From positions 1 to 64,000 of the forward strand of contig NZ_JAENIK010000004.1 of assembly GCF_016595465.1 (NCBI RefSeq): 64,000 bases of DNA, written 5' to 3'. Below, piece by piece: positions 1 through 12,281 of the stretch. A program made the position numbers and the translations under genes. The notes beneath the pieces were generated by a model. The model saw only the letters and a list, made by a program, of their open reading frames with translations. It was not told the DNA's origin and made no database searches. Within the stretch, counting starts at the first letter, position 1, and each line of letters begins with the position of its first letter. This stretch comes from Luteolibacter yonseiensis. GTDB lineage: Bacteria; Verrucomicrobiota; Verrucomicrobiia; Verrucomicrobiales; Akkermansiaceae.

Positions 1-71
1 CCGGTTATGCTCCTCCTCTCTCCACGATCCTTTCCACCCTTTCCACCCTTCCCTCTCTCCTCCCCCCGCAC

Positions 72-109
72 AAAAAAAGAGCCCGGCTCCCTTTTACAGG
101 AGCCGGGCA
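72..109 (-). terminator. Rho-independent terminator of the rRNA operon
   Basis: On the minus strand a perfect GC-rich stem (GCCCGGCTCC pairing with GGAGCCGGGC, loop of about 8) is followed by seven T in a row. It lies directly after the 3' end of 5S rRNA and closes the operon. Confidence 0.93.
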
Positions 110-110
110 T

Positions 111-228
111 ATACCTGGCGACGACCTACTCTCACAAGACCTATCGTCTCACTACCATCGGCGCTGCGGCGTTTCACTTCCGGGTTCGGAATGGGACCGG
201 GTGGTTCCACCGCGCTCTGGTCACCAGA
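111..228 (-). rRNA. rrf: 5S ribosomal RNA
   Basis: The minus strand carries the conserved 5S core, including the universal block around GAAACGCCGCAGCGCCGATGG at about 150-175 and the closing helix between CTGG near 228 and CCAGG near 115. It is the last gene of the rRNA operon, about 195 bases after 23S and immediately before the terminator. The exact ends (plus or minus 3 bases) are inferred from the pairing of the termini. Confidence 0.95.
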
Positions 229-421
229 GGGCAATCCTGGAGCCAACTTCCATTGGCGCAAAACTGAATCTCTGACGATCTGAGCTATGTCTTTGTCGAC
301 GGTCAAGCGGGCTTCGTTCCCTTCGCCCGCTCCCTGACATCCACACGGAGTTTTCAATAATTCCAAAACCTGATTTCCTCAGGTCCATTCACGGTCTCTT
401 GTCTTCACTAATTCAAAAATA

Positions 422-3277
<2,856 letters not shown>

Positions 3278-3503
3278 ATTCCTAATTGAAATCAGCCACG
3301 CGGACTTTTCCTTATCTTCCGATGAGGATAGTTTCCACGCTTTGCAGGTCTTTCGACCTGCCTACTGCCGGCATCTCTGCCGGCTTTGCCGTAAAAATTG
3401 ATGTATTTGGGAATTAGAATATATTCAAGGACCGCTAAGAATGGCTCTTTATGAGTCATCAATATTTATTGCAGTCTTGAAATTATTTGTTTCTCCATGT
3501 GGA

Positions 3504-3515
3504 TGTCAAAGAGCG
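3504..3515 (-). promoter_or_regulatory. boxA-like antitermination site in the 16S-23S spacer
   Basis: The minus strand reads GCTCTTTGACAT, close to the rrn boxA consensus (TGCTCTTTAACA). It lies between tRNA-Ile and 23S, the position of the second boxA in the E. coli rrn operons. The same 11-mer core GCTCTTTGACA occurs in the leader before 16S. NusB/NusE binding is inferred. Confidence 0.7.
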
Positions 3516-3560
3516 GACTCGTTTTTTCAGTATGGAACTTCAATCTCTTCGGTAATGGAA

Positions 3561-3637
3561 TGGTGGGCCTGATAGGACTCGAACCTATGACCCCCGCCTT
3601 ATCAAGGCGGTGCTCTAACCAACTGAGCTACAGGCCC
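3561..3637 (-). tRNA. ileT: tRNA-Ile (GAU)
   Basis: A 77-base cloverleaf on the minus strand, including an encoded CCA end. The acceptor stem GGGCCTG pairs with CAGGCCC, the anticodon loop is CTTGATAAG with anticodon GAT, and the T-loop is GTTCGAGTCC. It is the second tRNA in the rRNA spacer, counted in the direction of transcription. Confidence 0.97.
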
Positions 3638-3695
3638 ATTTGGATTCCACAAAGCGTTCCCTCCGTTGCCGGAGTCCGAGGCGCTTCATGAAAGA

Positions 3696-3771
<76 letters not shown>

Positions 3772-3811
3772 TTTACCGAGGGTGCCCGTTTCACGGGGTG
3801 GTGTTGAAGTG

Positions 3812-3840
3812 AGGAGAAAAGATTAAATTGTGCACTGCGT
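3812..3840 (-). other. 3' strand of the 16S precursor processing stalk
   Basis: The 14-mer AGATTAAATTGTGC (plus strand 3820-3833) is the exact reverse complement of GCACAATTTAATCT at 5669-5682, on the other side of 16S. With flanking near-matches (GAGGAGAAA against TTTTTCCTC) it forms a long stem looping out 16S, as expected of an RNase III processing stalk. Confidence 0.8.
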
Positions 3841-4014
3841 AACCTATCAATAAATACACAGTTGCGTGGTTTTTTGGTTTGGAACATCCTGCGATGTTCC
3901 GGTTTTAAGTGTTTCAGGTGTCTAACTTGCGTTTTGACAACCCCATCCCCCGTTGCCGGGAGCGGGGTCTCGACCTTTCACAGGGACCGTGAGAACGGTT
4001 TGTGAATTTCTCCG

Positions 4015-5556
<1,542 letters not shown>

Positions 5557-5663
5557 AAATGATCTGATCTTTCAGATGCCGTCGCCGGCACCCGCGATTC
5601 AAATCGGGGTTGTTGACTTCAAGAGCCAACTTCCGCGCACTGTTTCGATATTGAAACCAGATG

Positions 5664-5695
5664 CGCAGCGCACAATTTAATCTTTTTCCTCTTCC
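5664..5695 (-). other. 5' strand of the 16S precursor processing stalk
   Basis: GCACAATTTAATCT at 5669-5682 (plus strand) is perfectly complementary to 3820-3833 beyond the 3' end of 16S. It forms the leader half of the stalk that would be cut to release pre-16S. Confidence 0.8.
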
Positions 5696-5740
5696 CAGCG
5701 ATATCATAGTCTGCTTACGACCGCCTTGCTTGAAGCGTCG

Positions 5741-5773
5741 GAATCCTTCGCAGGACTTGAATCCTTCGCAGGA
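5741..5773 (-). repeat. Tandem 15-bp repeat forming two GNRA hairpins in the rRNA leader
   Basis: GAATCCTTCGCAGGA occurs twice at an 18-bp period (5741-5755 and 5759-5773). In the transcript each copy folds as TCCT-GCGA-AGGA, with GCGA fitting the GNRA tetraloop class. It lies between the leader boxA and 16S. Its role is unknown. Confidence 0.6.
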
Positions 5774-5820
5774 TCCACCGGTTCACTTTCTCACTTGGCA
5801 CGATTACCGCTGAGCCATAC

Positions 5821-5832
5821 TGTCAAAGAGCT
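5821..5832 (-). promoter_or_regulatory. boxA-like antitermination site in the rRNA leader
   Basis: The minus strand reads GCTCTTTGACAG, a close match to rrn boxA, about 265 bases before the 16S 5' end and about 90 bases after the proposed promoter. It shares its 11-mer core with the spacer copy near 3504. Confidence 0.7.
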
Positions 5833-5922
5833 TGTTTCGAGGGGACTAAAAAGCCGATCGGGTGGTTTGCACCGCGATCGACCGTCTGTCTCTCGGTCGC
5901 CCTCCGTCGTGGCGACGGGGAG

Positions 5923-5952
5923 ACCCTAGATTGACCGGCCGCCCCCGGTCAA
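5923..5952 (-). promoter_or_regulatory. Probable rRNA operon promoter
   Basis: Minus strand: -35 TTGACC (5952-5947), 18-bp spacer, -10 TAGGGT (5928-5923). A GC-rich discriminator follows, as is usual for stringently controlled rRNA promoters, and an A/T-rich stretch lies just upstream (about 5955-5985). An 8-bp inverted repeat (TTGACCGG / CCGGTCAA) spans the -35 and the spacer. It is the best promoter-like match in the 600-bp gap between 16S and the kinase gene. Confidence 0.5.
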
Positions 5953-6158
5953 TCCATTTCGTGATCATTTTTATTCCTTTTCTTGCCACAGAATTCCAAT
6001 TGACTGAAATTCAGGCAATTCGATCAGCAAAGCGTTCGAAAAAAATTTGATTCAACGCCTCTTAATGCACGATTCGGGCCGATATTCGGGCATAATGCGA
6101 TTCGAAATTGGTAACAGAGTGGTCACTATCCCCTATTCTCAGCGAGGTCTTTCCCAAA
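5953..6158. other. Gap between the kinase gene and the rRNA promoter
   Basis: Together with the leader (5557-5952) this is a 600-bp stretch without a protein gene. The part before the promoter is A/T-rich and may include an upstream promoter element. No gene and no clear terminator for the kinase operon is seen. Confidence 0.5.
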
Positions 6159-7661
6159 TCAGGCGTTGCGGGTGGGTTGTCGCAGCCGGAATGTCACCCG
6201 GAAGCCTCCGGCAGAGGGAAGAGAGGCGGCACAATCACCACCGCACGCTTGGATCGCAGTCCTTACAATGGCGAGACCGAGTCCGCTGCCGCCGGTATCC
6301 CGGCTCCGCGAAACGTCAGGCCGGTAAAATGGCTCAAACAACCGGGACAGCTCTTCTGGAGAAACCCCCGGACCGTCGTCGGTGATGGATACCTCCACAA
6401 ACTCCCCGCGTTCAACCGCTTCAATGGTGATGCGCGCCTGTTCTCCCGCATGGATCCTGGCATTCCTGACAAGATTGCCCACAGCGCGGGTAAGGAGTGT
6501 GGGATCCGCAACCACCTGTAGTTCAGGAGAAACGCTTATCTGCAAGGGATTCACCCCACCTTCCCTCGCGGCGACCTCACGTACGAGCGGTTCCAACGAA
6601 ACCACCTTCTGCTGCGGTGTGCGGTTCCCGGCGCGGGAAAATGCGAGAACCTCTTCCACCAATGTCGCCAGCTCTTGAGCGTCAGCCTCGATCGATGACA
6701 AATGCCGCTGATCCACGTCTGCCAGCTTCATTTCGAGAATTCCCAATCCTGTCCGCAAGCGGGCGAGAGGAGCACAAAGCTCATGCGCGGCATCTCCGAG
6801 AAAACGCTTTTGGCCGGAAATCAAGTGATCCAGACGCCCCGCCATGACTTCGATCGCCTGGCCGAGCTTCCCCAACTCGTCCCCTCCCCGCCGCGGCAGG
6901 GTGATTTGGAATTGGCCTGCCGCGATCCGGTCCGCGGCAAGTGTCAACTTTCCGATATAGCGCGTGATGCCCCAGACAAATGGAGCCCAAAACGCCAGGC
7001 TCAATGCCAGCACCGCCAATCCCCCCCACAGCCAAGGCCTGAATTCGAAAAACATCCCCTCCCCATCCAGCCGTTCGGACCGGACCAGGAGCAATTGCGG
7101 ACCACCGCGAAGCGCTACCTGCACTCCTGCCCAGTAGCCGTTTCCTTTTTCACCCCGCGCGAGAAAAATCGGCCGGCTGACAGGGAAGGACGTGGGAGGG
7201 TCCTCCCGCGGCATCATCTCCTCATCCTCCCTCGGTGGCGGGCCGAAATCGTCCGGAAAATCATGATCCGGAGGAGGTCTCCGTCCGTGTGGTGGTGGCG
7301 GACGCCGATGCCCCTCTCCCCTGGGAGGCGGCATGGTCCGGATTTTCTCCATCACGTTCCGAGGAATTTCCGAAGGGGTCCAGTCATCCAGGAGCCGCGC
7401 CACCACCTTCTTCTCGCTCGCCAGCGAATCAATCACACCACGCCATTCATCCCTCGGGAGCCCGTGAACCCCCTCGCGCGCCTCGTCTCCGAAATCCCGC
7501 AACCGCTCGCCCGCCGCGCCGCTCAGAAGCGAATCCAAACCCATTCCCAACTGCCACCCGACAAAACCCACGAACGCCAGCGCCAGAATCCCCAGATGCA
7601 GCAAGAGCCACACGAGCACCTTCGTCATCAGGGAAACATGGAAGCGCGTTTTCATCATCAA
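6159..7661 (-). CDS. Two-component sensor histidine kinase, CpxA-like
   Basis: A membrane sensor kinase of 500 residues. Transmembrane helix 1 spans about residues 14-37, then comes an extracytoplasmic region, helix 2 (209-232), a HAMP linker (233-283), a HisKA domain with His293 in HELCAPLARL, and a HATPase domain with the N box (NLVRNARIHA), DDGPG and GSGLGLAIV. The extracytoplasmic part holds a striking Pro/His/acid-rich stretch at about 110-158, which could bind metal (inference). The start ATG overlaps the regulator stop codon (ATGA), so the two are translationally coupled. The signal is unknown. The EF-hand protein encoded divergently next door is a plausible partner or target. Confidence 0.93.
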   Translation of the reverse strand: MMMKTRFHVSLMTKVLVWLLLHLGILALAFVGFVGWQLGMGLDSLLSGAAGERLRDFGDEAREGVHGLPRDEWRGVIDSLASEKKVVARLLDDWTPSEIPRNVMEKIRTMPPPRGEGHRRPPPPHGRRPPPDHDFPDDFGPPPREDEEMMPREDPPTSFPVSRPIFLARGEKGNGYWAGVQVALRGGPQLLLVRSERLDGEGMFFEFRPWLWGGLAVLALSLAFWAPFVWGITRYIGKLTLAADRIAAGQFQITLPRRGGDELGKLGQAIEVMAGRLDHLISGQKRFLGDAAHELCAPLARLRTGLGILEMKLADVDQRHLSSIEADAQELATLVEEVLAFSRAGNRTPQQKVVSLEPLVREVAAREGGVNPLQISVSPELQVVADPTLLTRAVGNLVRNARIHAGEQARITIEAVERGEFVEVSITDDGPGVSPEELSRLFEPFYRPDVSRSRDTGGSGLGLAIVRTAIQACGGDCAASLPSAGGFRVTFRLRQPTRNA

Positions 7662-8380
7662 GCGAAATCACCCACCTCGGGTTCGTGCAGTGAATAACCG
7701 ATGCCGCGGATCGTCCGGATGAACCGTGGATTCTTCGCGTCATCACCCAGTTTTTTCCGCAAGGAAGAGACGTGCACATCGATCGAGCGATCATAGACAT
7801 CAAAGCGCCTTTCCGACACCTCCTCGATCAACCGTTCCCGTGTTTTCACCCGGCCCTTCGATTTCAGAAGTGCGGTCAGGATGGCAAACTCCAATGCCGT
7901 CAGATCCAAGACCTGCTCACCGAGAACCACCGTGTGCGTTTCCTCACACAACCGCAGGGCACCCGCGCACAGCTCCACGGGCAGGTCGTTTCCAGGCCTC
8001 ACCCGAGCCCGCCGTGTCACGGCGCGGAGCCTTGCGAGCAGTTCGCGCGAGGAAAATGTCTTCGGCAGATAATCATCCGCACCCAGCTCCAACCCGACGA
8101 TACGGTCCGCCTCATCGCCCAATGCCGTCAACATCAGCACCGGCACGTCGGACTTTTTCCGCAGCTCGCGCAACACTCCGAAGCCATCCATTCCCGGCAT
8201 CATCACATCCAGAATCACCGCTTCATAAGGAAAGGCCAGCGCCTCCGCCAATCCCTCCGGGCCGGTGTGGCGCAGTTCCACCTCATAACCCATCGGCATG
8301 AGATAGTCCCGGATCAATCCCGCCAACTTGCGATCATCATCCACCACCAACAGACGGCGATTTCCTGAAACTTCCAGCAT
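7658..8380 (-). CDS. Response regulator, OmpR/CpxR family
   Basis: A 240-residue regulator with an N-terminal receiver domain and a C-terminal winged-helix DNA-binding domain. The acidic pocket is VVDDD, the phosphoacceptor is Asp58 in ILDVMMPGMDG, Thr85 lies in MLTALGD, and Lys107 lies in LPKTF, where a Pro is more usual after the Lys. The output domain ends in the typical RGIGYSL wing. It is the first gene of an operon with the histidine kinase and is divergent from the EF-hand gene, so the 145-bp gap may hold its own target site. It probably regulates that gene (inference). Confidence 0.94.
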   Translation of the reverse strand: MLEVSGNRRLLVVDDDRKLAGLIRDYLMPMGYEVELRHTGPEGLAEALAFPYEAVILDVMMPGMDGFGVLRELRKKSDVPVLMLTALGDEADRIVGLELGADDYLPKTFSSRELLARLRAVTRRARVRPGNDLPVELCAGALRLCEETHTVVLGEQVLDLTALEFAILTALLKSKGRVKTRERLIEEVSERRFDVYDRSIDVHVSSLRKKLGDDAKNPRFIRTIRGIGYSLHEPEVGDFA

Positions 8381-8525
8381 TGGAAATCTCTTAGCAGACC
8401 CACTCCGCCTCCGCCCACAGGATTTACATGAATTTTACACTTTCGGGCGGATCTCCACACACTTCGTTTACACACGAGCTGTTTCATCAGCATCGTTCCC
8501 ACTGGAGCGTCACTCAATAAACCAT

Positions 8526-9062
8526 ATGAAGACCATCCGCATCCAGCTCCTGCTTGCTCTTGCCGCAGGATTCACCGCCACGGCCCAGCCGCCGCAACAA
8601 AAGCAGCAGGGCGACCGCCGTCCGCCACCATCACCCATCATCGGCGCCCTCGATACCGATCACGATCACACGCTCTCGGCTGAGGAAATCGCAGCCGCCG
8701 CCACCTCTCTCGCCACGCTGGACAAAGACGGCGACGGGGCCATCACACGTGAGGAACTCCCCGCGCCGCCGCCACCACCACGCGAGGGCAAGTCCCGCGA
8801 CGAGGAAGGCAAAAAGACCGGCAAGCCCGACCGGAAGCCGCCTGCTCCACCCGCGCCACCGATCATCGCAACACTCGATGTGGATCACGACGGCATCATC
8901 TCCGCAGAGGAAATCAAAGCCGCTCCAGAAGCACTCAAGACGCTGGATAAAAACGACGACGGCCAACTGACTCCTGAAGAACTCCACCCCAAGGGAGGGG
9001 GCCGTCCGCCACGCGGAGAGCGTCCACAAGCTCCCCCACCGGAAGAGGCTGAGGAGCCATAA
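8526..9062 (+). CDS. Secreted EF-hand domain protein
   Basis: A 178-residue protein with a signal peptide (MKTIRIQLLLALAAGFTATA) followed by four EF-hand-like loops: DTDHDHTLSAEE, DKDGDGAITREE, DVDHDGIISAEE and DKNDDGQLTPEE. The loops form two pairs separated by a Pro/Lys-rich linker, with a Pro-rich tail. The 12-residue loops have the D-x-D-x-D/H pattern expected to bind calcium. It is probably periplasmic or exported. It is transcribed away from the CpxRA-like pair, with a strong terminator after it. The ATG at 8526 is chosen because the signal peptide begins there; longer versions would bury it. Confidence 0.85.
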   Translation: MKTIRIQLLLALAAGFTATAQPPQQKQQGDRRPPPSPIIGALDTDHDHTLSAEEIAAAATSLATLDKDGDGAITREELPAPPPPPREGKSRDEEGKKTGKPDRKPPAPPAPPIIATLDVDHDGIISAEEIKAAPEALKTLDKNDDGQLTPEELHPKGGGRPPRGERPQAPPPEEAEEP

Positions 9063-9081
9063 TTTCCCCGGACTCCCCCGA

Positions 9082-9120
9082 CCCGGCATGGCAGTCTCTG
9101 CCGTGCCGGGATTTTTTATT
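9082..9120 (+). terminator. Rho-independent terminator after the EF-hand gene
   Basis: Stem CCCGGCATGGCAG / CTGCCGTGCCGGG (13 positions, one mismatch) with loop TCT, followed by ATTTTTTATT. It lies 20 bases after the stop codon. Confidence 0.9.
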
Positions 9121-9242
9121 GTCCACCGGAGATCCCGGATCCGCCGATCCAAAGGAGAGATGGAAATCCCCCTCTCCACCGCAGAGTAAGCAGTGCCAGT
9201 GCCATGGGCCGGCTCCGTCCGCTCCCCATTCCGGGTCCTCCT

Positions 9243-9629
9243 TCAAACGTCGTCCCAAAACCCGTGGATCTTATCGATCTCACGCCGGTCCTTCTTCGTC
9301 GGCCGCCCCCCCGCCGCCTCTTGTTTCGCAATCTGCCATTGCTTGAGAGCTTCGTAGACGTCGGGAGCGGTCAGATCCTCGTAGCATATTTGGGCTTCGG
9401 GAGCACCCACCCGTTTCGCGATGACCCCCTTCACGGAAATTTTTCTGATGCCCGGGCCCTCCACGAACGGGATTTCCAACAAGTCCCCCACCTGCACGGG
9501 AGACGCCGGCTTCAGGGGATGTCCGTTGCGCTTCAGTTTTCCCGTCATGCACACATCCGCCGCGATGCCGCGGGTCTTGAAGAAGCGTGTGGCCCACAGC
9601 CATTTGTCGGCACGGATGGAATCGGACAT
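9243..9629 (-). CDS. hslR: S4-domain RNA-binding protein, Hsp15 (HslR) family
   Basis: A 128-residue protein with an N-terminal S4 RNA-binding domain (about residues 3-65, starting IRADKWLWATRFFKTRG and including GKLKRNG) and a basic tail. Family members such as Hsp15 bind free 50S subunits carrying a nascent chain and help recycle them. The internal ATG at 9629 is preferred because the family begins a few residues before RADKWLW; the longer frame would add 64 unrelated residues. It is convergent with the EF-hand gene. Confidence 0.87.
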   Translation of the reverse strand: MSDSIRADKWLWATRFFKTRGIAADVCMTGKLKRNGHPLKPASPVQVGDLLEIPFVEGPGIRKISVKGVIAKRVGAPEAQICYEDLTAPDVYEALKQWQIAKQEAAGGRPTKKDRREIDKIHGFWDDV

Positions 9630-9748
9630 GATCGTGATGAAACTTGGGCGATTCCGGCAAGGAGGGCGATGCCAAATTGAGGTGACACAACCTCCATGGC
9701 TTGGACTGTGTGCTTGCGGCCTATCGGATCCTCCCGCTACAAACGCGC

Positions 9749-10315
9749 GTGGCCGGGAAAAACATCGTCTATTTCGACTTGGAAACGCAGCGCAGCTTCG
9801 GCGACGTGGGGGGATTCTCAAACAAATCCAAAATGGGCGTCTCCGTGGGCGTCACTTACAGCACCGCGCGCGGGACGTATGAAATCTACCCCGAAAGTGA
9901 GATGGAAAAGCTCGGCGAAGAACTGGTCAAGGCGGATCTCGTCGTCGGCTGGAACCACATGCAGTTCGATTACCCGGTGCTGCAACCCTACGTTTTCCAC
10001 ACCATGGTCGAGCAAACGATCAATCTGGACATGATGCTGGAGCTTGAGAAAATCGTCGGTTTCAGGCTGAAGCTGGACTCGGTGGCGTCCGCCTCGCTCG
10101 GCATGGGCAAGACAGCGGATGGGCTCGACGCGCTGCGCTGGTGGCAGGAGCACAAGAAAACAGGACAGTTCGCCCCGCTGCGGAAGATCGCGGAATACTG
10201 TGCCTTCGACGTGAAGGTCACCAAATGCGTGCACGAATACGCGATGGAGCACGGATTGCTCAAATACGACGACAAGAGCGGCCGTGTCGCCGAGGTCGCG
10301 GTGGATTGGAAATAG
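9749..10315 (+). CDS. RNase H-like (DnaQ-fold) 3'-5' exonuclease domain protein
   Basis: About 188 residues with the DEDD exonuclease pattern: YFDLETQ (Asp and Glu), GWNHMQFDYPVL (Asp), and YCAFDVKVTK (Asp). This matches the single-domain RNase H-like proteins found fused to or near helicases. A substrate cannot be named. The start is uncertain: an ATG at 9701 exists, but GTG 9749 directly precedes the conserved core, and a TACAAA -10-like hexamer lies 5 bases before it (9738-9743), so a leaderless GTG start is preferred. Confidence 0.78.
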   Translation: MAGKNIVYFDLETQRSFGDVGGFSNKSKMGVSVGVTYSTARGTYEIYPESEMEKLGEELVKADLVVGWNHMQFDYPVLQPYVFHTMVEQTINLDMMLELEKIVGFRLKLDSVASASLGMGKTADGLDALRWWQEHKKTGQFAPLRKIAEYCAFDVKVTKCVHEYAMEHGLLKYDDKSGRVAEVAVDWK

Positions 10316-10357
10316 CCAGGCTCCTTCCTCCGGGTGAAGCCATCCGGCCCCGCATGG

Positions 10358-10391
10358 GGAAAAAAGAGGGGCCCGGGCAAACCTCCCCTCT
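10358..10391 (-). terminator. Rho-independent terminator
   Basis: On the minus strand AGAGGGG pairs with CCCCTCT, followed by six T. It lies 10 bases after the stop of the 35-residue open frame at 10401-10508 and supports transcription of that frame. Confidence 0.7.
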
Positions 10392-10400
10392 TTGCTCAAA

Positions 10401-10508
10401 TCACAGCCAGCCAATCTGTTGGCACACCTTCACCACGGTCCAGATGAACACGATGGTGAGCGAGATGATGTAAACGTAAGCAGCGGCTTCGATGGATGAG
10501 CGGGTCAT
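10401..10508 (-). CDS. Small single-span membrane protein, 35 residues
   Basis: An ATG-to-TGA frame encoding a short polar N-terminus (MTRSSIEAAAY), one hydrophobic helix (VYIISLTIVFIWTVVKV) and a short C-terminus. Neither neighbour gene covers this stretch, and a good terminator follows on the same strand. I do not recognise a family and no Shine-Dalgarno sequence is obvious. It is reported as a candidate; the clean single-helix design and the terminator are the evidence. Confidence 0.5.
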   Translation of the reverse strand: MTRSSIEAAAYVYIISLTIVFIWTVVKVCQQIGWL

Positions 10509-10650
10509 TGCGCGGGTCTTCTACCCAGATGGTGGGATTTCGCCAAGTGGAAAGTAGGCGGTGCCTGACAGCGGTCGCCGCTGCAACAGCAGCCCTCCCA
10601 ATCTCGTTGGAATGCGGGACGATTGAGAGAGATGGGGTTCATGAAGAATT

Positions 10651-11433
10651 TCAGCGCTTTCCAAACGCAGCCGTCAGGGATGCCAGATCCGCTGGAGCGG
10701 CGCGATCCGCGGTAAGGATCGCGGCCTTTTGAAGCGAGATGATTTCGGAAATCCCTTTCCGCGAGAGCTCCAGCATGGCGGTCATTTCCTCGGACGAGAA
10801 AACGGCTTCCTCACCGCTGCCCTGAACTTCCACGAATTCGTTGGATTCCGTCATGACGACATTGAAATCCACCGAGGCATCCTTGTCCTCCGGATAGTTC
10901 AGGTCCAGCACGGGCACTCCCTGGTAAACGCCCGCGGACACCGCGGCGACAAGCTTTTTGACGGGGAATTGTTTCAACCGTCCCTCCGCCATCAACTTGT
11001 TCAGGGCGATGGCCATGGCGACACAACCGCCGCTGATGGAGGCGGTGCGGGTGCCTCCGTCGGCCTGGAGCACGTCACAGTCGATCCAGATGGTCCGTTG
11101 GCCGATTTTTTTCAAATCCACACAGGCGCGCAGCGCCCGACCGATGAGACGCTGGATCTCCGACGAACGCCCGTCGAGCTTGCCCCGGGAAATGTCGCGT
11201 GGCTTACGCTCCAAAGTGGAATACGGCAGCATGGAGTATTCCGCGGTGAGCCAGCCACCCTCGACCCGCTGGGCACGCATCCAGCGCGGCACGTCGTCCT
11301 CGATGGTGGCGGAACAGATGACGCGTGTGTCGCCAAAGGAAACCAGCACCGAGCCAGTGGCGTAAGGGGCCACGTTCGGAATGAAAGAGATAGGGCGGAG
11401 TTGATCGTTCTGGCGACCGTCTGGGCGTGTCAT
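10651..11433 (-). CDS. rph: Ribonuclease PH
   Basis: A phosphorolytic 3'-5' exoribonuclease that trims tRNA 3' ends. The N-terminus MTRPDGRQNDQLRPISF is the typical family opening, followed by GSVLVSFGDTRVICSATIE and the substrate-contacting GGWLTAEYSMLP-x-RKPRD region. The core LQADGGTRTASISGG is intact. Length is about 260 residues, slightly longer than the usual 240. A GTG at 11454 would add seven residues, but the family starts at the ATG at 11433. Confidence 0.95.
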   Translation of the reverse strand: MTRPDGRQNDQLRPISFIPNVAPYATGSVLVSFGDTRVICSATIEDDVPRWMRAQRVEGGWLTAEYSMLPYSTLERKPRDISRGKLDGRSSEIQRLIGRALRACVDLKKIGQRTIWIDCDVLQADGGTRTASISGGCVAMAIALNKLMAEGRLKQFPVKKLVAAVSAGVYQGVPVLDLNYPEDKDASVDFNVVMTESNEFVEVQGSGEEAVFSSEEMTAMLELSRKGISEIISLQKAAILTADRAAPADLASLTAAFGKR

Positions 11434-11481
11434 GGATACAGTGAAATCAACCACCGCACCTGCTGCAAGCGCGGAGAAATC

Positions 11482-12279
11482 TCACGCCTGTTGGAAACAA
11501 TACGACCGATAGGAGAGCTGCCCGTCCCGAAGCGCGTTGTAAACCCGCGAACCCGTCACGCCGGCGAAGTCGCGGCCGAGGCCGTGCAGGAATTTCGGCA
11601 GCTTTTTATCCAGCAACGCCTGGGAGCTGGCGGAGTTTTTCTCCATGCCCCGCAGGACATCCGGACCGATGTCGCGGGTTTTGAGCTGCCGGAGAGGGAT
11701 GTTTTCAATCGCTTTCTCCCATTCCGGAATGCCATCGCTGAAGCGGAAATCCGCATAGAGAAAGTGGCCGCCCGGCCGGAGAACGCGGGCCACCTCGCTG
11801 AGGAATTTCGGAAAATCCGGATAACAGTGGGAGGCCTCGACGTTGATAACGGCGTCGAACGTATGATCTGGAAACGGCAGGTTTCCGGCGTCTCCCTGAA
11901 TGAAATCCAGCCCGGCGACGCGGTGGCGTTTTTTACAGAATTCGATGCCTTTCGGATTGAGATCGAGGCCGGTGTATTTCTCCGGACGCAAGGTGCGGGT
12001 GAGATAGGAAGCCCCGCCGCCGTGGCCGCAACTGACTTCGAGCACGTTTTTTCCCGCGAGATCCGCCTGGGTGCCGACGTGGTGGTAGAGTTGGACACAC
12101 GCCCGGTGCGGTTCGTCCGCAGGCTCCAGTGGGATGCCAAGCGGCGGCTCGGTTTCGAAAGCGTAATTCAGGAAAACCACCCCTTCTTCATGGAGCCTCC
12201 GGGTAAGGAAGGGATACCACAGCCTCCAGATGGCCTTGCGGATGGGGCCGATGGCGAAGAGATGATCGATGATGGGCAT
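11482..12279 (-). CDS. Class I SAM-dependent methyltransferase
   Basis: A 265-residue methyltransferase. Motif I is NVLEVSCGHGGGASYL, followed by the acidic LDLNPKGIEFC that contacts the adenosyl moiety, QGDAGNLPFPD, and VEASHCYPDFPKFLSEVARVLRPGGHFLYAD, which places it in the sterol/phthiotriol-type methyltransferase group. The substrate is unknown. It is last in an operon with rpe and an unknown gene (gap of 2 bases). Confidence 0.88.
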   Translation of the reverse strand: MPIIDHLFAIGPIRKAIWRLWYPFLTRRLHEEGVVFLNYAFETEPPLGIPLEPADEPHRACVQLYHHVGTQADLAGKNVLEVSCGHGGGASYLTRTLRPEKYTGLDLNPKGIEFCKKRHRVAGLDFIQGDAGNLPFPDHTFDAVINVEASHCYPDFPKFLSEVARVLRPGGHFLYADFRFSDGIPEWEKAIENIPLRQLKTRDIGPDVLRGMEKNSASSQALLDKKLPKFLHGLGRDFAGVTGSRVYNALRDGQLSYRSYCFQQA

Positions 12280-12281
12280 GT

